Below, in pieces: positions 8,392 through 17,351 of a DNA stretch of 64,000 nt. The notes beneath the pieces were generated by a model, which had not been told where the DNA came from, ran no database searches, and saw only the letters and a list, made by a program, of their open reading frames with translations. The DNA is from an uncultured Bacteroidales bacterium. Lineage in GTDB: Bacteria > Bacteroidota > Bacteroidia > Bacteroidales > Muribaculaceae. Numbering within the stretch: position 1 is the stretch's first letter; the number at the start of each line of letters is the position of its first letter. The stretch lies in NCBI GenBank assembly GCA_902762385.1, contig CACWNQ010000003.1, forward strand, positions 62,001-126,000. The letters run 5' to 3'. Made by a program: the position numbers and the translations under genes.

Positions 8392-11382
8392 ATGTCTTCA
8401 CTGCTGCGACAAATAGCACAATACTTCCACGAGAAAAGCAACCTTCAAGACTACTGCTTCGTAATGCCCAACCACCGTAGCGGCAAGTTCCTTGAAAGAG
8501 AGCTGAGCCTCACGGCAAAAGGGACTTTTATCATGCCCGAGGTGCTAACCATCAACGACTTCGTGAGCCAGCTATCTAAAGGTGTCAACGTCGATATGAT
8601 CGACGCTTTGTTCCTGCTGCACAAGTGCTACACTGCACTTCCAGGCAATAGCGGATATGAGATTGACAAGTTTGTTTATTGGGGCAACGTTGTGCTCAAC
8701 GATTTCAACGATGTAGACATGGACCTCATCGACCCTGCACAAATCTTCAACAACGTGCGAGAGCATCGTGAGATTCAAGCCAACTACATCGACAAAGACC
8801 TGCAGGAAATAATGAAGGCCTATTTCAACCTCAACCAGCAAGGCATAGCAAGCGATGAGGAAGAGTTCTGGGCCAACTATGATGACCCCAGTCTTGACCA
8901 AGAGCAGGTAAAGGCAAAATACCTGGCCCTGTGGCGCAATCTGCTACCCCTTTACAACGCCTTTAACCAAGAACTCGACAACCTAGGCGTGAAAACTCGA
9001 GGCAGAATTTACCGCGACGCAGTCAAGGCCGTGAAAGACGGTCGTGACCTTGGGCACGAGTGCTATGTATTTGTGGGATTCAATGTGCTATCGGCTAGCG
9101 AATTAGCAATATTCAAGATATTGAGCAACAGGAAGAAGGCCATGTTCTTTTGGGACACTGCATCGCCCATATTCAGCGACAAATTCCCACCCAACGCAGG
9201 CACCACCTTTGTAAAGTTCCTGCAGGAGCAATTCCCCCAACCTGATGACTTCACAACATCGAGAGCCAGCTCTTTCCCACCTGTCAACGTGTGGGGAATT
9301 CCGTCGGGAGTGGGTCAGGCCAAGTGTGCATTCAAGATTGTTGACGACATGATTGCCAAGAAAGTCATCAACGACCCTCTCAATGCCATCGACACAGCTA
9401 TTGTAGCACCCGATGAGTCACTGCTGCTGCCCTTGCTCAACTCGGTGAGCAACGACATCAAGAACATTAACGTGACAATGGCCTACCCACTTCATGCCAG
9501 CGATATAGCATCGCTCATGAGGGTTGTATCCATTATGCATCAGCGTGCTCGGCGCAACGAGAACCTGCAATGGCAATTCTATCGTGACGACGTGAGGACT
9601 GTGCTCTCTCACACCATTATTAAATCATGCTTCGCCAACCATGCACTACAGCTCACTCACCGCATCGACAGCAAGAACCTGCGTTACATCACCGAAGACA
9701 TGACCCATGGCATGGAAATTGAACCACTGTTCAAAGCAATCGATGACACCTCACCATCAAGCGCAGTCGAGTTCTTGGAGCGAATGGCCGACTTTTGCCA
9801 AACTGTGCTGAAAGTCATCTCAAATCATTATGATGACATTGATGATGAAGACAACAACAATGCACAACCATCAATCACAATTCAGGAAGCCTTCATCAAC
9901 CAGTATATCGAAGTCCTGAACCGAGTAGCGAGCGGTATAGAAAAATACAAGTTGCCAACCAGCGAAAACACGGTATTCTTCCTTGTCGACAAGATGGCTT
10001 CTATATTTTCGGTACCACTTGAAGGAGAACCTCTAAAGGGATTACAGATGATGGGTATGCTTGAAACGCGTTGCCTCGACTTCAATAATGTCATCATTCT
10101 GTCGGCCAATGAGAGAGTTATTCCACGCAAACCAAGAAGCAACTCGTTTATCACCGATTTCATGAGAAGAGCCTATGGCATGTCAACTTCTTTTGACCAA
10201 GAAGCCATGTGGACCTACTATTTCTACCGTCTCTTGGCAAGAGCACAAAACATTTACCTGCTTTACGACACCAGCACACAGGCTATGGGCTCGGGCGAGG
10301 TGACACGATTTGTCAACCAGCTCAAAATGGTGTATGAATGCCCAATGAAAGAGAAGCGACTCTCAATAAATGTGCCTGCTACCAAACCACTCACCATCAA
10401 CGTGCCTAAAGACAAGCACGTGATGCAAATAATCAACAGCTATGCTGCAGGTGGCACCAAAAGTCTTTCGGCCAGCTCAATCAACGAGTTCATTAACTGC
10501 CCACTTTCTTTCTACTTCAGGCATATCGAGGGGCTGGATGCTGACTCTACCGACGAAGACTTCATGGGAAACAGCGAGTTTGGAACCATTGTGCATGACA
10601 CATTGCAGCAACTCTATTATCCCGATGTCGATGGAGAGCAACGACAAGGCCAGTACAAAGTCACCGGTGCCATGATCAGGGAATTCAGAGACAAACACCT
10701 CAATCACAATGTTGCGCAAATGGTCAACAAAGTATACACTAAAAATGCCGATATTAACACGCCACTCTCGGGCGAGGCTGCAATAGTGAGCGAAGCCATA
10801 GCCATGTATGTGAGAAACGCTCTTAATTATGACATTGAATTACTTGCTGGCGACAACAACTACTTTACCGTGCTGGAATGCGAGCGCAAGCACAGCAACA
10901 TAACTCTCAACTTTGGCAGTAAGGAGTTTAACTTCACCTATACAGCTGACCGCATCGACCTCTTGCCCGATGGCAAGACTCTGAGAATTGTCGACTACAA
11001 GACTGGCACAGATTCCACTTCGGCAACTAACATTGAGAATCTTTTCATTCCCAAGAAAGGCCGAGCTAAAGCTATACTGCAACTTTTCCTATACTGCAAT
11101 GCCTATGCCAAGGAGAACGATTACAACGGGCCTATTATGCCAGTAATCTACAAACTCCGTAAAATGGAAGAGACTGGTGTAAAGATTTCTACGAAAATAA
11201 CCAATTACCTTGATGTCAACAAGGAATTCTCCGGCAATATGAACAAGGTTATCAGCGATTTCTTTGACAAAGACATTCCATTCTCTCAGGCCGACTACAG
11301 CAAGCCTCAAGAGGCTCCATGTCGATACTGCAAGTTTGTCAACTTCTGCCACCGCAACAATATGGACTCGTCTAGTTATTAA
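8392..11382 (+). CDS. PD-(D/E)XK nuclease family protein, AddB-like
   Basis: This 996-residue protein resembles the AddB/RexB side of the bacterial double-strand-break resection enzyme. The C-terminal nuclease shows a GTIVHDTL histidine motif, then TADRIDLLPDG and IVDYKTGTD, the D...D-x-K catalytic signature. Cysteines C703 (in INCPLSFYF) and C977, C980, C986 (CxxC-x5-C) have the spacing of the AddB iron-sulphur cluster. The N-terminal half looks like an inactivated UvrD-type helicase (MPNHRSGKFLEREL start) with no intact Walker A. An AddA partner is not in the window and should be elsewhere. It is probably co-transcribed with holB. Confidence 0.85.
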   Translation: MSSLLRQIAQYFHEKSNLQDYCFVMPNHRSGKFLERELSLTAKGTFIMPEVLTINDFVSQLSKGVNVDMIDALFLLHKCYTALPGNSGYEIDKFVYWGNVVLNDFNDVDMDLIDPAQIFNNVREHREIQANYIDKDLQEIMKAYFNLNQQGIASDEEEFWANYDDPSLDQEQVKAKYLALWRNLLPLYNAFNQELDNLGVKTRGRIYRDAVKAVKDGRDLGHECYVFVGFNVLSASELAIFKILSNRKKAMFFWDTASPIFSDKFPPNAGTTFVKFLQEQFPQPDDFTTSRASSFPPVNVWGIPSGVGQAKCAFKIVDDMIAKKVINDPLNAIDTAIVAPDESLLLPLLNSVSNDIKNINVTMAYPLHASDIASLMRVVSIMHQRARRNENLQWQFYRDDVRTVLSHTIIKSCFANHALQLTHRIDSKNLRYITEDMTHGMEIEPLFKAIDDTSPSSAVEFLERMADFCQTVLKVISNHYDDIDDEDNNNAQPSITIQEAFINQYIEVLNRVASGIEKYKLPTSENTVFFLVDKMASIFSVPLEGEPLKGLQMMGMLETRCLDFNNVIILSANERVIPRKPRSNSFITDFMRRAYGMSTSFDQEAMWTYYFYRLLARAQNIYLLYDTSTQAMGSGEVTRFVNQLKMVYECPMKEKRLSINVPATKPLTINVPKDKHVMQIINSYAAGGTKSLSASSINEFINCPLSFYFRHIEGLDADSTDEDFMGNSEFGTIVHDTLQQLYYPDVDGEQRQGQYKVTGAMIREFRDKHLNHNVAQMVNKVYTKNADINTPLSGEAAIVSEAIAMYVRNALNYDIELLAGDNNYFTVLECERKHSNITLNFGSKEFNFTYTADRIDLLPDGKTLRIVDYKTGTDSTSATNIENLFIPKKGRAKAILQLFLYCNAYAKENDYNGPIMPVIYKLRKMEETGVKISTKITNYLDVNKEFSGNMNKVISDFFDKDIPFSQADYSKPQEAPCRYCKFVNFCHRNNMDSSSY

Positions 11383-11426
11383 TCTATCAGTTTGAAATTC
11401 TAATTTTAACTATACACTACTGTAAT

Positions 11427-12161
11427 ATGAAACGTCTTTTCCACATCCTGGCACTATCAATTCTTGTTACTGCCCTCTATTCCTGCAACTCCAATGGTGA
11501 ATATGTTGATCATGCAGGAACCATTTGCTACAGCTACTGGACATTCAGTTTCGGCACAGTCTACGACACACTGCCTGGTGTGGATCCGGCATCTTTCACT
11601 TCGGTAGAGAACTGGCTAGGACACGACTCTCGTCATGCTTATTTCAAGAACCGGCTTATCACTGGTGCCCACGCGCCTACAATTAAGGCGAAAAAGTATC
11701 CTTTAAGCTACGACAAGAACGACTATTACTACATGGACAAGAAATTGAGAGTCGCCAATGTCAAGGGATTTGAGGTCATCAAGTGGAACGAAGACGACAT
11801 GTGGGCCATCGACGGGCGCTATGCCTACTACGACTCAATACGCATCGACAGTGTCGACATTGGCACGTTCAAAATGCAGACCTACAATGTCGCTACCGAC
11901 CGCAACCACGTATATCGATATGGGGAGATTCTACCTCTGGCCGACCCTGCGACATATGTCGAAGAATGGAAAGGCTTCTACAGCCGTGACAAAAATCACA
12001 TCTGGTACCTTGGCACCCTTCTCGAAGATGTCGACTACGACACATTTGTAATCGATAAGGATGGAGCCCACGACAAGAATGGTCACTTTTATCGCGGCGA
12101 AAGGATAACCGATGAACAGTGGAACGAAATCAAAAAACGTGAAGAGGAACTTGATAGGTAG
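11427..12161 (+). CDS. DKNYY-repeat lipoprotein
   Basis: A 244-residue predicted lipoprotein: hydrophobic signal, then the lipobox-like LYSCN with Cys20. The body repeats the DKNYY pattern (YDKNDYYYMDKKL, DGRYAYYDS, DRNHVYRYGE, SRDKNHIWYLG, DKDGAHDKNGHFYRGE), each a short Asp-Lys-Asn-aromatic turn that ties a scrambled-order series of 'known value' strands. DKNYY proteins are common in Bacteroidota and Fusobacteria; their function is unknown. It follows the nuclease gene by 44 bp, so it may be read through from it. Confidence 0.8.
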   Translation: MKRLFHILALSILVTALYSCNSNGEYVDHAGTICYSYWTFSFGTVYDTLPGVDPASFTSVENWLGHDSRHAYFKNRLITGAHAPTIKAKKYPLSYDKNDYYYMDKKLRVANVKGFEVIKWNEDDMWAIDGRYAYYDSIRIDSVDIGTFKMQTYNVATDRNHVYRYGEILPLADPATYVEEWKGFYSRDKNHIWYLGTLLEDVDYDTFVIDKDGAHDKNGHFYRGERITDEQWNEIKKREEELDR

Positions 12162-12287
12162 ACAGCACCCGAAACCTTAGTTGACATCTAAGGATTGCCG
12201 CCAACCCCACTATCTTGTCAACTCGATGTTTCATGCAACGAAACACTTTTTAACAATCACCCTTTACGAAGAATGCATAAATTGCGC

Positions 12288-12295
12288 TATATTTG
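12288..12295 (+). promoter_or_regulatory. -7 promoter element
   Basis: TATATTTG sits 48 bp before the ATG of the 860-residue secreted protein. The rest of the 181-bp gap upstream holds only a weak CCTTAG/CTAAGG hairpin. Confidence 0.6.
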
Positions 12296-12342
12296 CATAT
12301 CTTCTAAAAAATACACTATAAACTTTCATAAACTTATACCTT

Positions 12343-14925
12343 ATGAGAAGATTATTATTCATTTTGACAATTGGGTGCCTGTTCTCTTTGACCTTCTTAG
12401 CAGCCCCAACAAGCAATGAGACTCCACAGGTCTCGAAACAACATCAAACCGAGACAAAAAACTCGGAAAACTACAAATTCATTTTTAAGGGAACTCCTTT
12501 CGTGAAATATGCCGACAATGACGGTGTAATCATCGTTCCCGCCAACTACTACCATCACAAATACGAGAAGCTGCGCTCTTTCGGCTATAGCCTCCAGACA
12601 TGGACGGGTAGCAATGGTAAGACCTATCGGCCCGACAACATCGTGACCGACAGCATTGTCACTCGCGATACTCTCACTGCCGACGTGATTTTAACGCCAA
12701 ACTTCGTGCTTAACGAGGAAGATTTGGGCGATGCCACAGTAACGGCATTGTGGGAGTTTGGCCTGCCCGATAGCGTGGCATTGTTCAGTAATTTCCAGGA
12801 TGTGTTCAGTTTCGTAAAACCCACTCTCTACAACTCCTACTACATCGACATGAATATGAAAATCGATGCCACTCAGGGTTGGATCGACAATGAACTTTGC
12901 GCTGGCGAAGGATATGCCGAAGTTGGAGCGGGTACCAAGTTCACGGTGCCTGCGCGTTACGGCACCATTTACACTATGGTAACAAAAGACGCCCTATCGG
13001 CCACCACCATTGCCGACAGCACCACTTACAAGACCACCACCGACGCCAACGGCAACCACGTCGCCACGCTCTACTATTATGAGTCATCTAAAGACTCTAT
13101 CGACATTGTCATGGGCGAGGACATTCGCTTGATATCGGTGTCAGCATCCTATCCTGGGGGCGACAACTACATGTCGTGGACTCCAAATATGAATACCAAT
13201 CAAGACGCAATCATCACGCTAAGCAAGAGCGACCCCTCGGGCTGTCTGCTCTATAACATCTCCGACATTGAAATCAACGGCGGACTCAATGTGGTTGCTG
13301 GAACACCTGTCATCGGCCAATCGGCACAGATTGAGGTGCCCGACGAACTAGATGAGAGCAAATACCTGTCGGTAAGTTTCCAGATGGGCGACGGCTTCTC
13401 CTATAAACACAAGAAAGCGTTTGTAAATCTCCACCTTGAGGGCGCAAACAAGTCGGCAAAGGTCAAAATGACACTTACCGACACTCAGGGCAACATGCTC
13501 GAATCCAAACTCTACGAGTATGTAAATGCCGATAGTGTGCTTCTCGACACATTACCAAACTTCGCCAAACCCAACGACGTTTATCTCTACGACCACATCA
13601 CCATGAAACTCTATGTTTATGGCGAGGCCGACAGTTACCGACTATGCATGCCTATCACCAGCTCAGGTGAAATATGCGAGGTTCTGCGATTCCCCGAAGG
13701 CTACAACTTCACACCCTATGTTGCAAAGAGCGAGATTGACCTCGACGGCATAGGTCTGCTCACCGTCGACGCCTTTGAGGTGGTGGGAGTTGATGACGAG
13801 GAAAAGCACGTTACACTCAACGCCATCGAAGAAGTGCCAATGGGTGATATCATCGTCATACACTCCGACACAGCAGGCGCTGTTCACAACATCCCGCTCA
13901 CCAGAGCCGATGATGCCTATGTGCGCAACAACAACAAACTCTGGGTATCCGACGGAACCGTTAGAGGTGGACGAGATATCTACCGTTTTGCCAAAGAGCA
14001 AACCAAAGATGGTGACTTGTATGTCTTCCAGCGCTCGTCAACAAGCGACATACTGCCCGATGGAGAGGTTTATCTCAAATATCACAGTGCCAGCAATACC
14101 GAGACCTATTACCTTAGTGAGGCCGATGTACCCGAGAAAATACCTCAGCTCATCTTCTACGACACTGAGGACAATCGTTCGCTCATCGACCAATACAAAG
14201 GACGAACCGTCAACCAGGTAGAGCTCAACGGACACGTTTTCTTCAAAAACCACCAGTGGAACACACTGTGTTTGCCATTCGACGTAATTGGCGAGAACAT
14301 CGACTTTTCGCCGCTCGCCGATGCCGAAATCTGGGAGCTCGACGTTGCCGAAAAAGATGACTATGCTCAACCCACCGGCTTCGATCCCGAGACCGAAGTG
14401 CTCACACTCAACTTCAAACCTGCACGCAACATCGAACCTGGAAAACCCTACGTCTTTGAGTGGCGCACTACCGCATCTAGTATCATCAATGATCCGGTAT
14501 TTGAAAACGTGACAATTAAGAGCAGCACCGAAGGCGAGATGGCGATTACCAGCAATGATGGCACAGTGCAGTTCGTAGGAACCTACGCACCAGCATCGCT
14601 CATTGGCAATACTACCGCCAACTTATACATGGGACCCGACGACAAGTTGACCTATCCAACCACCAACGACTATGTAAATGCATTTTATGCCTACATGCTT
14701 GTTGATTTGGGCAACGGCCTCGGTTTGCCAGGCGAGAGCACTGTCAAGAAAATTGTCATGAACATTGCCGATGATGAGAACATTGTAACGAGAATTATTG
14801 AGGTAATGATGCCAACTCCAGTGCAAGACGACGCCTGGTACGACATGCAAGGTCGCCGCTACACATCCAAACCAACAACTCCTGGCATCTACATCATGAA
14901 CGGTCGCAAGATCCTCATCCAGTAA
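12343..14925 (+). CDS. Large secreted or surface protein with C-terminal YDMQGRR motif
   Basis: This 860-residue protein has a signal peptide (RRLLFILTIGCLFSLTFLA) and no internal membrane segment. The body is beta-rich, with many Asp/Thr/Tyr turns, and I recognise no catalytic motif. The last 30 residues read WYDMQGRRYTS...GIYIMNGRKILIQ, the C-terminal signature of many Bacteroidales exported proteins. In type IX secretion such terminal domains act as sorting signals, but this short form is not proven to do so. A similar tail ends the 221-residue protein at 16600 and, more distantly, the 1107-residue protein at 27137. It is monocistronic, with its own promoter and terminator. Confidence 0.75.
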   Translation: MRRLLFILTIGCLFSLTFLAAPTSNETPQVSKQHQTETKNSENYKFIFKGTPFVKYADNDGVIIVPANYYHHKYEKLRSFGYSLQTWTGSNGKTYRPDNIVTDSIVTRDTLTADVILTPNFVLNEEDLGDATVTALWEFGLPDSVALFSNFQDVFSFVKPTLYNSYYIDMNMKIDATQGWIDNELCAGEGYAEVGAGTKFTVPARYGTIYTMVTKDALSATTIADSTTYKTTTDANGNHVATLYYYESSKDSIDIVMGEDIRLISVSASYPGGDNYMSWTPNMNTNQDAIITLSKSDPSGCLLYNISDIEINGGLNVVAGTPVIGQSAQIEVPDELDESKYLSVSFQMGDGFSYKHKKAFVNLHLEGANKSAKVKMTLTDTQGNMLESKLYEYVNADSVLLDTLPNFAKPNDVYLYDHITMKLYVYGEADSYRLCMPITSSGEICEVLRFPEGYNFTPYVAKSEIDLDGIGLLTVDAFEVVGVDDEEKHVTLNAIEEVPMGDIIVIHSDTAGAVHNIPLTRADDAYVRNNNKLWVSDGTVRGGRDIYRFAKEQTKDGDLYVFQRSSTSDILPDGEVYLKYHSASNTETYYLSEADVPEKIPQLIFYDTEDNRSLIDQYKGRTVNQVELNGHVFFKNHQWNTLCLPFDVIGENIDFSPLADAEIWELDVAEKDDYAQPTGFDPETEVLTLNFKPARNIEPGKPYVFEWRTTASSIINDPVFENVTIKSSTEGEMAITSNDGTVQFVGTYAPASLIGNTTANLYMGPDDKLTYPTTNDYVNAFYAYMLVDLGNGLGLPGESTVKKIVMNIADDENIVTRIIEVMMPTPVQDDAWYDMQGRRYTSKPTTPGIYIMNGRKILIQ

Positions 14926-14963
14926 AAACCATTCCTTGATAAGCAATTGAATTGCAATAAATT

Positions 14964-14994
14964 ATGAGGGTGCATCCTATTGGTGCACCCTCAT
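14964..14994 (+). terminator. Terminator-like hairpin
   Basis: ATGAGGGTGCA pairs perfectly with TGCACCCTCAT across a 9-base loop. An AT-rich tail rather than a clean T-run follows. Confidence 0.65.
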
Positions 14995-15081
14995 TATTAT
15001 AATATATAGCTTATTGGTCATGACTAATAAGCCTCTTTGCTCTGATAATTAAATACAAAAAAATGGTTGACAATTGGTTGA

Positions 15082-15139
15082 AAAAAACAAAGAGGACAAA
15101 ATTGAAATACGATGATTATCAATTATTTGTCCTCTTTGT
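15082..15139 (-). terminator. Terminator of the tRNA-Lys transcript
   Basis: A perfect 14-bp inverted repeat (15087-15100 with 15126-15139; arms ACAAAGAGGACAAA) lies 4 bp past the tRNA 3' end. On the minus strand it is followed by seven T residues, a textbook intrinsic terminator. Confidence 0.85.
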
Positions 15140-15143
15140 CGTG

Positions 15144-15216
15144 TGACCCCGGAGGGGCTCGAACCCTCGACCCACTGATTAAGAGTCAGTTGCTCTACCA
15201 ACTGAGCCACGGAGTC
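15144..15216 (-). tRNA. tRNA-Lys (anticodon CTT)
   Basis: The 73-nt minus-strand sequence folds as a full cloverleaf: acceptor GACTCCG/CGGGGTC with one G-T pair, D arm GCTC...GAGC, anticodon stem ACTGA/TCAGT around loop CTCTTAA, and T arm GAGGG TTCGAGC CCCTC. The anticodon CTT reads AAG. CCA is not encoded. The gene has its own -7 box and terminator. Confidence 0.95.
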
Positions 15217-15249
15217 AAAAAAAGAAACCATTTTGTTGATTTCCGACTG

Positions 15250-15257
15250 CAAAGGTA
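15250..15257 (-). promoter_or_regulatory. -7 promoter element of tRNA-Lys
   Basis: The minus strand reads TACCTTTG 33 bp upstream of the mature tRNA, with CTTG 19 bp further up as an imperfect -33 box. Confidence 0.6.
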
Positions 15258-15393
15258 CAACTAATTTTTGAACTGGCAAGCGTTTTCAACTATTTTTTTT
15301 GAAAAAAATCGAAAATTGGACTTTTTGAACTGTTTTTTCGCTATATGAGTATTATTTTACAACGATTATTATTGTTGTTGTATAAAAAATTGC

Positions 15394-15401
15394 TATTTTT
15401 G
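15394..15401 (+). promoter_or_regulatory. -7 promoter element of the metallopeptidase gene
   Basis: TATTTTTG lies 41 bp before the ATG at 15443. Confidence 0.6.
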
Positions 15402-15442
15402 CGAAATAAATATAATTGATTACAAACTAAAAAATTATAAAT

Positions 15443-16348
15443 ATGGATTTAGACGGACGTAGAGAGAGTACGAATGTAGAGGATCGCCGTGGTATGAGTG
15501 GCGGTGCTAAGGCTGGCCTTGGAGGCGGCATCATGGGTATTATAATAGCACTGATTGCCATGTTTATGGGAGGTGGCGGCCTTGACCTGGGCAGCATACT
15601 TGGCCAAATGGGCAACATGGGTGGCATCGAGATGCAGCAAGGCACCGACAATAATGGCGAGCCTGTAGAATTCTCGGCCGAGGAGCAAGAGTTAGCATCT
15701 TTCTCAAAAAAGATCCTGGGTGGTACCGAGGACATCTGGTCGCAGATTTTCGAGCAGCAAGGCTTGGGCGAGTATCGTGACCCCAAGATGGTTCTTTATA
15801 GTGGCATGACAAGCACTGCTTGCGGTCAAGGTCAAGCTGCTATGGGCCCCTTCTATTGCAGTGGCGACCAAAGTCTTTATCTCGACTTGTCGTTCTTCAT
15901 GAGCATGAAGCAGCAATTGGGTGCCGACGGTGACTTCTCTTATGCCTATGTGATTGCTCACGAGGTAGGTCACCATGTTGAGTATCTCACCGGTGTGCTG
16001 CAGCAGATTCACAGCAAGATGGCCCGCTATGGCCAAGGCAGTGCACAAGCCAACAAGGAGAGCGTGCGCATTGAGCTGCTTGCCGACTACTTGGCTGGTT
16101 GCTGGGCTCACTACGACAATCAACAGTTTGGCTCAGTACAAGATGGCGACCTTGAGGAGGCTATCGACTGCGCACAAAAGATTGGTGATGACTACTTGCA
16201 GAAGAAAGCTCAGGGCTACGCTATGCCCGAGAGCTTCACTCACGGCACTAGCCAGCAGCGCATGCGCTGGTTCAAGGCTGGTTATCAAACCGGCGACGTG
16301 AAGCGTGGCATCAATACCGCTATGCAGCTCGACTACAGCCAGCTCTAA
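15443..16348 (+). CDS. Neutral zinc metallopeptidase (YpfJ family)
   Basis: This 301-residue protein belongs to the putative neutral zinc metallopeptidase family (YpfJ). After a short polar N-terminus there is a glycine-rich transmembrane segment (about residues 29-48, IMGIIIALIAMFMGGGG), so it is probably anchored in the inner membrane. The zinc site is HEVGHH at residues 173-178, with a downstream ELLADYLAGCWAH segment that supplies the third ligand glutamate. GPFYCSGDQSLYLD and SFTHGTSQQRMRWF are family blocks. Substrates are unknown. It is monocistronic, with promoter and terminator. Confidence 0.93.
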   Translation: MDLDGRRESTNVEDRRGMSGGAKAGLGGGIMGIIIALIAMFMGGGGLDLGSILGQMGNMGGIEMQQGTDNNGEPVEFSAEEQELASFSKKILGGTEDIWSQIFEQQGLGEYRDPKMVLYSGMTSTACGQGQAAMGPFYCSGDQSLYLDLSFFMSMKQQLGADGDFSYAYVIAHEVGHHVEYLTGVLQQIHSKMARYGQGSAQANKESVRIELLADYLAGCWAHYDNQQFGSVQDGDLEEAIDCAQKIGDDYLQKKAQGYAMPESFTHGTSQQRMRWFKAGYQTGDVKRGINTAMQLDYSQL

Positions 16349-16398
16349 TGCCTCAGCAACGCGCAAATCGAGAAAAGCGCTTGTTGAATGACAAAACT

Positions 16399-16431
16399 AA
16401 AAATCCTAATGAGTTTTCATGGGGATTTTTT
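16399..16431 (+). terminator. Terminator of the metallopeptidase gene
   Basis: AAAAATCC pairs with GGGATTTTT around an AT-rich loop and ends in a T-run. Confidence 0.7.
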
Positions 16432-16537
16432 GTACCAAATTGCTATATAACTATCCAAAACCACCAGAATTAATATTTCTATACTTATTTTTATATTTTT
16501 TATGTGTTATTTAGATAATTAAAATATAACTACTACC

Positions 16538-16545
16538 TATATTTG
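16538..16545 (+). promoter_or_regulatory. -7 promoter element
   Basis: TATATTTG lies 54 bp before the ATG at 16600. Confidence 0.6.
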
Positions 16546-16599
16546 CAGTCTAATTTTCAATAGGTAATTTTTTATAAAACTCTAAATTTGTATTATAAC

Positions 16600-17265
16600 A
16601 TGATGAAAAATTTGAGAAACACCATTTTGGTAGTAGTGTTGAGCATGTGCTCGCTGGTGAGTTATGCTAGTTGGTATGACCGTGATGAAATAATAATTCC
16701 CAAGTCTTATATCAATAACACAGGACAGACTTTTCTTCTAGAGAAGGCAGCCAAGATATTTGGAACAGAATATGAATTGGAATTAACCAATATTTATTTA
16801 AGCCAGTATTGGTTCTGCTGCGATATCGTGATAAATGAAGCAGAATATGGTTTGGGTCAATTTGAAGTTACTCAGGAGTGCTCCAATGAGTACAATCAAA
16901 GTCAAAGTGGTGAAGGTACTACATCATCAATAAGTTGGAGCAGACCCTTCGATTTAGTTGTTCATTCTGAAGTTAGATTGCATAATAATGGTGCAGAACA
17001 TGATGGCCAAGATGGTGATTTTGTAGTAGTAACTTATCATTTCACCAGAACAACCAGTACTAGTGGGTCATATCAAAATGATGATTATTATCTGATTATT
17101 AAATTCCCTTATACTCGTGAAACATGGACTGGAATAAATAATGTGGAAATAACTCCAACATCGGTTGAATACTACGACTTGCAGGGACGCAAGCTCAATG
17201 GTCCCCAACCCGGAATCGTGATTGAGAAGCAAGGCAACAAAGCTACCAAAAAGATTTATCGATAA
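16600..17265 (+). CDS. Small secreted protein with C-terminal YDLQGRK motif
   Basis: A 221-residue exported protein: signal peptide (NTILVVVLSMCSLVSYAS), a beta-rich body of about 150 residues, and a tail YYDLQGRKLNGPQPGIVIEKQG...KIYR that resembles the C-terminal signature of the 860-residue protein at 12343. I chose the ATG at 16600 (an ATGATG pair) over an in-frame TTG at 16588, because the signal peptide starts right after it. Base composition is visibly AT-richer than in its neighbours, with codons such as AAT, TAT and GAA dominating, which may mark recent acquisition or low expression. No enzymatic motif was recognised. Confidence 0.7.
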   Translation: MMKNLRNTILVVVLSMCSLVSYASWYDRDEIIIPKSYINNTGQTFLLEKAAKIFGTEYELELTNIYLSQYWFCCDIVINEAEYGLGQFEVTQECSNEYNQSQSGEGTTSSISWSRPFDLVVHSEVRLHNNGAEHDGQDGDFVVVTYHFTRTTSTSGSYQNDDYYLIIKFPYTRETWTGINNVEITPTSVEYYDLQGRKLNGPQPGIVIEKQGNKATKKIYR

Positions 17266-17295
17266 TTTTGTAACAGATCTGATTGTTTCAAAAAG

Positions 17296-17333
17296 AAGAA
17301 TCCCCTTGAGCGCCATGCCCAAGGGGATTCTTA
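17296..17333. terminator. Bidirectional terminator
   Basis: AAGAATCCCCTTG and CAAGGGGATTCTT form a perfect 13-bp stem between the convergent small secreted protein gene and secA. Confidence 0.85.
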
Positions 17334-17351
17334 TACCATTATGCTAATTGG